The translations under genes were made by a program, and so were the position numbers. 64,000 nt of DNA, from positions 2,406,501 through 2,470,500 of the forward strand of contig NZ_OY780935.1 in the NCBI RefSeq assembly GCF_963675965.1, in the 5' to 3' direction. This document shows, piece by piece, positions 36,033-45,000 of this stretch. Source of the DNA: an uncultured Celeribacter sp. (GTDB lineage: Bacteria > Pseudomonadota > Alphaproteobacteria > Rhodobacterales > Rhodobacteraceae). The notes under the pieces are model-generated. The model made no database searches. It saw nothing but the letters and a program-made list of their open reading frames with translations, and was not told where the DNA came from. Position 1 is the stretch's first letter. Every line of letters begins with the position of its first letter.

Positions 36033-38228
36033 ATGTCTGACACCCGTACAAACCCGTCCACGCAGTTTGAAGACGATGAAATCGACCTTCTCGCGTTGCT
36101 ACGCCGACTTTGGGCAGGGAAATACTGGATTGCGGGCGTCGCCGTTGTCGCGCTGGTGATCGGCGCGATCATCGCCGTGGGAACGCCGGCAACCTATCGT
36201 GCTGATGCCTTGCTGCAGCTTGAGGAAAAGAGCGGCCAGTTGGCCTTACCAGAGGCCCTGTCCGATCTTTCCGGCAGCGAACCCCGCAGTGCCACCGAGA
36301 TTGAGATCCTGAGATCGCGGCTGGTACTGGGCAAAGCAGTGGCCGATGTGCACCTGGATTGGCAGGCGAAGCCGAAAGAATTGCCGCTTGCACTGCGGGC
36401 TCTGGTCAAACTCGGGCTGCCCTTGCCGAATTTTGCAGGGCTTGCAGCGTTTGCGCGCGGTGATGAGGTGTTGCGGCTCGATCTTTTGGAGGTGCCGTCA
36501 TTCTGGCTCGGGGAAGAGATGTCTCTGGTGGCCGGAGATGATGGCAGCTTTACCATCACCCTGCCCAATGGTGTCGCCCGTCAGGGGCGCGTGGGCGAGA
36601 CGCTGATGGATCAAGATCTTGAGTTTGCCTTACGCGTCGGAGACCTGCAGGCTGGCCCCGGTCGGGAATTTTCCATCAAGCATCTGTCCGACAGCGCCGC
36701 AATCAATGGTTTGCGTGGGCGGCTGTCCGTTTCCGAGCGCGGACGCCAGACGAGCATTCTCGAGCTGGGACTGACGGGGGCGGACCGACAGTCGGTCGAG
36801 CGGGAGTTGCACGCGATCACACAGGCTTATTTACGGCAGAATATTTCACGTTCAGCAGCGGAAGCTCAGAGCAGCCTGACCTTTGTTGAAAGCCAGTTGC
36901 CCGAGGCTGAGGCGGCCGTCAAAAAAGCAGAAGACGCGTTGAACCAATATCGCCAGGAACAACAGGCGATCGATCTGGGGTTCGAAGGCCAGAGCCTGCT
37001 GACGCAGATCTCGTCGCTGGAGAGCGAATTGCAGCAATTGGCGGATCAGGAAGATGAACTGTCGGAACGCTACACTCCGAACCACCCGGTTTATCAGCAG
37101 TTGCTGAACGCGCGTGCCCGTCTGGAAAGCCGTTTGGAGACACTGCGCAGCGAAGTGGGTGGACTGCCGCAAACGCAGCGCGTGGTGTTCAACCTGACCC
37201 GTGATCTGGAATTGGCGCAGGAAGTCTATGTGCAGCTGATGAACCGGGCGCAGGAGTTGCAGGTGCTCAAAGCGAGCACGATTGGCAACGTGCGGATCGT
37301 CGATCAGGCACGGACAGCGCCCCTACCGGTGGCGCCAAAGAGATCGCGTATCCTTGCGCTCAGCCTTTTGCTTGGTTTGATCGCCGGTGCGGGGGGGGTG
37401 CTTTTGCGCGCCTGGTTGCGCAAAGGCGTTCACAGCAGCGAGGAGATCGAAGCGACGGGAGTGCCGGTTTTCGCAACCATCAATCATTTGCCAGAGGCGA
37501 GCGCGCACCGGAAGAGCCGGTCGCACCTGCCGATCCATGCATTTACGGATTCGTCAAACCTCGCGATTGAAGGTTTTCGGTCGCTGCGTACGGCTTTGCA
37601 TTTTGGTCTGCTGGATGCCGGGACGCGGTCGATTGCCATCACCAGTGCGGCGCCGGAAGCGGGGAAATCCTTTGTGGCCGTGAATCTGGCCGCCGTAGCG
37701 GTGCAGGCGGATCAAAAAGTCTGTCTGGTGGATGCCGATTTGCGGCGTGGGCGGCTGCGGCGGTATTTCAAGGTTTCAAAGCATCAACCGGGCCTGTCGG
37801 AGTATCTGGCCGGGGAAGCAGAACTGGACGACATTCTTGTGCCCTCAACCTATACGGGGTTGATGTTCCTGCCGACGGGGCAATTCCCACCGAACCCGTC
37901 CGAACTGTTTATGCGCAAACGTTTTGCCGAGCTTCTGGCAGAACTGGACCGCCGCTTTGATTTGACCATCGTAGATACCCCGCCAGCCTTGGCGGTGACG
38001 GATCCGGTAGTGATCGGTCGTGCCGTTGGGGCGACTATCATGGTGGCCCGGTTCGACGAAACGCCTCTGGGCGAAGTTGAGGCGGTGCAGCATCAGTTCG
38101 CCACGGCAGGCGTGAAGCTGTCGGGCGCTGTTCTGAACGGCTTTGACCATCGTCGCGCCGATGCGGGCTATGGCTACGGCTATGGGTACAGCTATCGCTA
38201 CACATACAAAAAGTCCGAAGAGGACTGA
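36033..38228 (+). CDS. wzc: Polysaccharide co-polymerase / tyrosine autokinase (Wzc), copy 2
   Basis: Inner-membrane kinase of 731 residues. A Wzz domain begins with DLLALLRRLWAGKYWIAG and helix one (about 32-51); a periplasmic coiled-coil and helix two (about 435-458) follow. The cytoplasmic BY-kinase has Walker A SAAPEAGKS (about 540), A' VCLVDADLRRG (about 562), B LTIVDTPPAL (about 645), and a striking Tyr-rich tail GYGYGYGYSYRYTYKK near the C-terminus. Start: ATG at 36033 is 11 nt after AAGGAG; ATG at 36024, overlapping wzb's stop, is only 2 nt away from it and thus less likely. This is the cognate kinase of wza-wzb. High confidence. Confidence 0.94.
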   Translation: MSDTRTNPSTQFEDDEIDLLALLRRLWAGKYWIAGVAVVALVIGAIIAVGTPATYRADALLQLEEKSGQLALPEALSDLSGSEPRSATEIEILRSRLVLGKAVADVHLDWQAKPKELPLALRALVKLGLPLPNFAGLAAFARGDEVLRLDLLEVPSFWLGEEMSLVAGDDGSFTITLPNGVARQGRVGETLMDQDLEFALRVGDLQAGPGREFSIKHLSDSAAINGLRGRLSVSERGRQTSILELGLTGADRQSVERELHAITQAYLRQNISRSAAEAQSSLTFVESQLPEAEAAVKKAEDALNQYRQEQQAIDLGFEGQSLLTQISSLESELQQLADQEDELSERYTPNHPVYQQLLNARARLESRLETLRSEVGGLPQTQRVVFNLTRDLELAQEVYVQLMNRAQELQVLKASTIGNVRIVDQARTAPLPVAPKRSRILALSLLLGLIAGAGGVLLRAWLRKGVHSSEEIEATGVPVFATINHLPEASAHRKSRSHLPIHAFTDSSNLAIEGFRSLRTALHFGLLDAGTRSIAITSAAPEAGKSFVAVNLAAVAVQADQKVCLVDADLRRGRLRRYFKVSKHQPGLSEYLAGEAELDDILVPSTYTGLMFLPTGQFPPNPSELFMRKRFAELLAELDRRFDLTIVDTPPALAVTDPVVIGRAVGATIMVARFDETPLGEVEAVQHQFATAGVKLSGAVLNGFDHRRADAGYGYGYGYSYRYTYKKSEED

Positions 38229-39056
38229 GAGCCTCTCTGATACGGGTGGTCCCAGTCGTTGTCCCGACGCAGGCGGACTGGCGACCGGCGCAGTGCGTTT
38301 TCACATCGTTAAGGTGCGCCATGCTCCTGTGATTTGATACATTCTTCAGTGACGTGGCGAAAGTCGTGCCCGCGAACGAGATATGGTATGCGCATGCATC
38401 AAGCGCACTCATGCATTTGTTTTCAGGCACATCTTGCGCAGTGTGGTTGCGCATAGACTACAAAAGTTCATTTTGAGAGTTGTGTAGTCTTTATAATTTG
38501 CTTTTGTCATATTTGGTGTCTTTCTTGACTACGATGTATACATTTTCGAGAAATTTCATCCGTCCGCCAGCCCGTGCTAGAGCTGAAAATGTAAAGTGTT
38601 GATTTTGGTGGATGTGTCTTTCTGACGGTTATGAGGGTGGCCTTGTCGGGAAGATATGTTGGTAGACTTGCGGTGGGGTGAACGCGCACAAACGCCGTTT
38701 GTGCAATCGGTTTCAAAAATGATGAAGGCGCATCTTGCCCTGCAGGATGCATTTGTTTTGCGTCCCGTGCTCGGGGCGTAGATCTCGTGTGCCTGTCATT
38801 GATTTCAAATGTCTGTGCTTCCCGGTTTTTGTCAGGAAAACCGCGTTGTCAGGTGTCCCAATCCTCAGATCGCCAACGCAAACACCCACCGTATGTATTG
38901 GGGGTAATCCCCAGTTAAAGTGAGGGTGCAGTCGTTGCGTAAGCAAAGTTTTCCAAAGGGCGAGACAGCTTGCCCGCTGACGTCTCCGGCAGGGCCTTTG
39001 GTGTCCCTGAAGTGCCAGGAGATCCTGAATTCCAATCCGTTGAAAGGTGCCGAACA
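38229..39056. promoter_or_regulatory. 828-bp intergenic region upstream of the giant DUF11 gene
   Basis: No supported gene. Signals seen: a perfect palindrome ATGTATACAT (38534-38543); TTGCGCA repeated directly at 38434 and 38448; a 13-bp direct repeat ATGCATTTGTTTT at 38411-38423 and 38747-38759; and a G/C dyad TGGGG-GTAAT-CCCCA (38899-38913) about 145 bp before the start codon. The dyad has the look of a regulator site. Short frames in this stretch lack ribosome sites and family features. A long leader or several promoters may be present. Confidence 0.45.
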
Positions 39057-42000
39057 ATGAGTGGGCTCGCAAAGCGCGTCGTGAGTACGGGTGTGAAACG
39101 TTGTGTGAATGGACTGCATATGGGTTGGGCCTCAGTCGGGCTGGCTACGGCTGTTTTCATGGGGATGGGGATTGGCGCTGCACCGGGGCAAGCGGTTGCG
39201 CAAAGCTACGACTGGGTGGTCAACGCCAACGATCTGGGATCCGACCCGATGGTTGCCGGTGGTTACGTGAACTACAATATCACGGTGAACAACAATGTGA
39301 CGCAGGCCTCGCAGGGTGCGGCCCCACCGACGACCATCGAACTGTCTGTTCCTGAAGATGCCGATCTGTCGGAGGTGCCGGAAACGTCCTGTACAGTCGG
39401 AGGCAGCGCAGCGGTGTTCCCGGTGGACGGTCCTGCGACAGTTGTTTGTGATATTCCCGCACTTGCTGTAGATGAGACGTTCAATCTGACGGCGGTCGTT
39501 AAATCCAAGGTTGACGGTGCGATCGTCCTGTCCGGGATTGTCCCCACAGGGGATGACTTTGATCCGGATAACAACGATTTCTCCGAAACCACGACGATTT
39601 TGAACGGCGCGGATGTTGCGATTGCCGTGACCGGTCCGGATACGGCGTTGTCGGGAGAAACTGTCAGCTACACCTATACGGTCGCGAATGCTGGGCCAGA
39701 CACGGCCACCGGCGTCGTCGTTGAAATTCCGGCCATGGAGGGGATCAACCTCACAAACCTACCCGGCTACTGTTCCGTTTCCGGCGGTGGTTTTGTTTGT
39801 ACGCTTCCTCAAACGATTTCGGCCGAAGACAGCTTTGAGTTCTCGATCGGTGGCCAGATCACCACATCCGGGAACGGGTCGTCCTTGGTGGCGGCCGGGA
39901 GCGTGAGCGTCGACAGTCCGGTCGATCCGCTGACCGATGATAATACCGATAGCCAATCAACGGTTCTGAACGAGGGCAGTGATGTTTATCTGAGCAAAAG
40001 CAACTCGGGCCCGGGCACGATCCTGATTGATGACGAAATTGTCTTCACCCTGTCGCCTGGGTTCACCGGGGATATTCCCGCAGGCTTGCAGATCGTTGAT
40101 GTCATCCCGAGCACTTATGAAATCGGGGAAATCCAGGTGCTTTCCGGAGGGTGGGACTGCGAGGTTTCGGGGCAGACCGTAACCTGTACCCGTACATCAG
40201 ACGGTTTGACGAGTGGGTCGAATGTGGCGCTGGGCGACATCTTGATCAATGCCACTGCCGTGTCCGAAGGTTCCGCCACCAACACGGCGGAGATTTCTTC
40301 GACCGGGCCGACGGATCCGAATCCGAACAACAATACCGCCTCCGACGGCGGGCGTGTCATCGAAGAGGCCAGCGTTTCTTTGACGGCCAGCAAGGATGGC
40401 CCGTCCCCGGCCTTGGTCGTTCAGGGGCAGGAATATGACTTCACCCTGTCCGCGCAAAACACCGGCAATGCTGATTTCTACGGCACGGTCACAATGACCG
40501 ACAATTTGCCTGCCGGGATGACCTATCAGGGGTTCGAGGGCAATGGCTGGTCCTGCCCTGCACAGGTTGGAACCCCCGGGGAGGTCTCCATCACTTGTAC
40601 CTATGAGTACGCAGCCGATGGGAATGGGCCGCTCAGCCCCAATGCCCGTACGCCGAATCTGGTGATCACCGCGCTTGCGACGGCGACTGGTACGCTGACC
40701 AATGAGGCGACTGTTGAATGGGGGGAAGACGGGGAATCCTCTTCCAGCTCCTATAGTGTGGACAGCAGCACGGAGGGCGCGAGTGCCGATCTGCGGGTGA
40801 TCAAGACCGCAGCAGAGACAAGCCTGAGCGCGGGCGATATCCAGACCTTCTCCATCGAAGTCATCAACGATGGTCCTGCGACTTCCGCAGGTGTGACGGT
40901 GACGGATACATTGTCGAACCTCATCAATAACAGCGTAGGTGCGACTGACGCCGGTTTTGTGTCTGTGACCGCTCCGGCAGGGGCGTCCTGTTCGACCGTT
41001 GCATCGGGGGGGCGTGGGCGACAGCTAAGCTGTACCTTTGACACTTTGGCGGTCTGTACCGCAGGGAGCTGTCCGACAATCGAGGTTCAGGTGCGCCCGG
41101 GCGCGAACGCGGGGGAACTCAGCAACACGGCGCAGGTTCTGTCGCAGAGCGTGGCGGATCCGGATCTGACCAACAACTCCAGCACCGTGACCTATGAAAT
41201 GGTCGCGCGTGCGGATGTGACCGTAACAAAGAGCGCCACGCCGGAAGTGGCTGTGGCGGGTGAAAACCTGTCGTATTTCGTCACTGCGCAGAACGCGAGC
41301 AATAGCATTCGGCTCAGCACCGCGCAGAACGTGACGGTGACAGACACTTTGCCCGACAATCTTATTTTTGTTTCGGCGACGCCGCCCAGTGGGGCCTCCT
41401 GTAGTCAGGTGCCTGCCGCGGGCAGTGTGACGGGTGCGGGCAACAACCAAGTTATCTGTAACTTGGGGAACATCGGTTCCGGGGGGCAGAAGGTCGTTGA
41501 AATCGTCGTGCGTCCGACCGAGGCACTGGTCGGGACAACGCTTACGAACACTGCGTTTGTGACGACGACGACTGATGAGACCGACACAACCAACAACAGT
41601 GCTCAGCTTGAAACCACAGTGACCGAGCCGCGTTATGACCTTCAGGTCAACAAAAGCGACAGCATCGATCCGGTCGCCGTGGGGGAAGACGTCACCTACA
41701 CCGTGACCATCCGCAACAACGGCCCTGCTGCGGCAGAGAACGTGACGATGAACGATCTGATGCCGGTGAGCAATCTTAGCTATCAGTCACATGAGCCTGG
41801 GGACGGAGTTTGTTCTGCGCCCCAGCCTGGGGACGTCGGCGGTACACTCAGCTGTACCTTTGCAAATATCGACGCAGGCCAAGCGAAAGTCGTCACCATT
41901 GTAGCGCGTGGGGTGTCGAAAGGCACAACGAGCAACAACGCCAATCTGGAATCTCCGGGCTTGGCGGCGGGCTATGACCGCTTGGACGCCAACAATACGG

Positions 42001-45000
42001 TGACCGAAAGCACGACCGTGCGCACCCGTGCCGATGTCGAAGTGGTCAGCAAAGTGGCTGATCCTTCCACGGTGAATCTGCGCGAAGGGTTCAATTTCAT
42101 CATCACGGTTCGGAACAACAGCGGCACCGTCAATGGTGTTCAGCTTGCCGAAGCCGACAATGTGGAAGTCACCGACAGCCTGCCCGCCAATATGGAGTTG
42201 ACGGGCACGCCCTCTGTGACCAGTGGCACCGGCAGCGTGACGCTGAGCTCCTGTACCGGGGCGGCGGGCGAAACCAGTTTCTCCTGTAACCTCGGCACGT
42301 TCGACAGCGGGGGTGTGGTTGAGATCACCGTGCCGGTCCGCGTGACAGCCACGACGTCCAATCCGCAAACGATTACCAATTCGGCTGAGATTTCGACTTC
42401 ATCAATGGACGTGGACCCGAGCAACAATGAAAACTCGGGTCCCGTCGACGTGGTGTCTTCTTCGGTGTCGGGTACGGTGTTCCGTGATTTTGACAACGAT
42501 GTGGAACTGGACAGCGAGGACAGCGGTCTGAGCGGCGTGACCGTGACGCTGACCGGCACGGCCTTTGATGGCACCAGTGTCAACGTTCAGACCACCACGG
42601 ACGGGAACGGGGCCTATAGCTTCGACAACCTGCCGGAGGGGACTTATAGCGTGACCCGTGGCGATGTCAGCGAGTCCTATCTTGTGGATGGCGGCAGCAG
42701 CGCAGGCACAGCAGGGGGTACGGCAACAAGTGCCGTCTTGATTTCCTCCATCGATCTGCCTGCACAGACTGACGCCACCGACAATGATTTCGGTCTGGTT
42801 CCTCAGGCGCGGATTGGCATTGCCAAGACGCTGAGTGCGGGCCCGGAGATCAATGACGATGGGTCCTTTGACATCTCCTTTGGTTTCGTTGTCGAAAACT
42901 TCAGCCTTGAAGCGCTCGACAACATCACGGTCGCAGACACATTGGACGGGGGGGCGCCGCTATTTGGCACCTATGCGTCCGAAATTGCCGAAGGCGCCAC
43001 AGGCTATGGGACATATACCATTAGCCAGGCACCGGGCGGTTCCTGTTCCGGTCTCAACACCGGGTTCACCGGAAGCGGTACGGCGATTGATCTGGTCTCT
43101 GGCGGTTCGCTGGCGGCGGGCGCGAGCTGTACCATCACCGTGAGTCTTCAGGTTCAGCCGACACGACCGTTGCCGAGCGCGCAGAGCGGCGGTGAACTCT
43201 ATGACAACCAGGCCGAGGTTAGCGGTGAAGGCACCCTGACCGGTCAGACACCTGCGACCAACGAGATGCTGACGGACCTGTCGGACGATGGCACCGATCC
43301 CGACGCCAATGGCAACGGGCGCGGCGATGACAGCGGTGAGGATGACCCGACGCCTGTGACCCCAAGCTATGGCGCGTCGATTGAGCTGGTGAAAACCGCG
43401 ACCACCGACTTTTCGGATCCGCCCGTGCCGGGGGACACCATCACCTATTACTTCGAAATCACCAACACGGGCGATCAGACGCTGACCAACATCACGCTGA
43501 CCGACACGCTGGTGGAGGACACTCTGGAAGGCGGTCCGATTGTATCGCTTGCACCGGACGCTGTGGACACCGACACGTTCTCGGCGACCTATGTGTTGAC
43601 GCAGGCCGATATCGACAAGGGCGAGGTTCTGAACCGGGCGACGGTCACGGGGACGGATACCTTTGGCAATGAGGTGACGGACGACTCGATCACGTCGCAG
43701 GGCGCGGATTCCCCAACGAACGTGCCCGCCGATCAGGTGGCAGAAATTGTTCTGGTGAAAACCGCAGATGACAGCGGGGTGCAAAGCCCTGCTGAGGTGG
43801 GCGATATCATCACCTACAGTTTCGCAGTGACCAACACCGGCAACGTGACGCTGACCAATGTGACGCTGAGCGACACCCTGGACGGGATCGACTTCTCATC
43901 CTCTGCGGCGACGTCCATTCCGACATTGCTGCCGGGTGAGACCGACAGCTCCACGTTCCGGGCGACCTATGCGTTGACCCAGGCCGATATTGACGCGGGC
44001 GAGGTCGTAAACGTCGCCACCGCGACGGCGCAGGATCCGGACGATGAGGATGTGACCGACACTTCCGGGACGGATACGGACAATGATACGCCGACGGTCG
44101 TTGCACTGGATCAGGATCCGTCGATTGAGCTGATCAAAACGGTGGACAATTCGCAACTGTCGGAGACTTCCGGAGAGGTTGGTCAGCCCTTGACCTACAC
44201 CTTTGAAGTCACCAACACCGGCAATGTGACGCTGACAGATGTCACCATCACCGACCTGCTTGACGGGCTGGTGTTGTCGGGGGGACCGATTGCCTCTCTG
44301 GCGCCGGGTGATACGGATGATACCACCTACACCGGGGAATACCTGCTGGTGCAGGCCGACATCGATCGGGGGGAGGTGGAAAACACCGCCACCGTCGAAG
44401 GCACCTATGGAGAGGATGAAACCACCGGAGATCCGCTGACGGTCACAGATGAAGACACGGCGATTGCCGAGACGGTCTTTATCGAAGCCGTGTCCGAAGA
44501 TCCCTTCGTGTTTGACACGGATGGCGGGACAACCACCTCCATGCTGGCCTCCGACCTTTTGGGGACGGACCCCGCGACACTGGACAATGTCACGATCACA
44601 GTGGTCGAGACCGATCCGGAACTTACTCTGGATACGTCGACCGGGCTGATCACCCTGTCTGAAGGCAATCCCGCAGGCACCTATGAGGTGACCTATGAGA
44701 TCTGTCGCATCGACAATCCGACGGTTTGCGATCAGGCGGTGGAAACCGTGATCCAGCAGCCGATCAGCGGCATCGAGGCGGTCAAGACCCAGGAGCTGAC
44801 CGACAATGGCGATGGTGTCGATGGGGTGGGCGATCTGATGACCTACACCATCACGGTCGAAAACCTTGGCAACACGGTGATCAATGATGTGGCTTTGAGC
44901 GACACCTTCGTGACGCTGAGCAGCGGCGCGACGCTCGCGCTCGACAGTGGGCCTACCTTTGTGTCCGCCAGCGAAGGCTCTGCCGAGGGCACATTGGAAA

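Noticed and set aside
38507..38752. 81-codon minus-strand frame in the long intergenic region
   Set aside because: No ribosome site or domain; composition does not resemble neighbouring genes.
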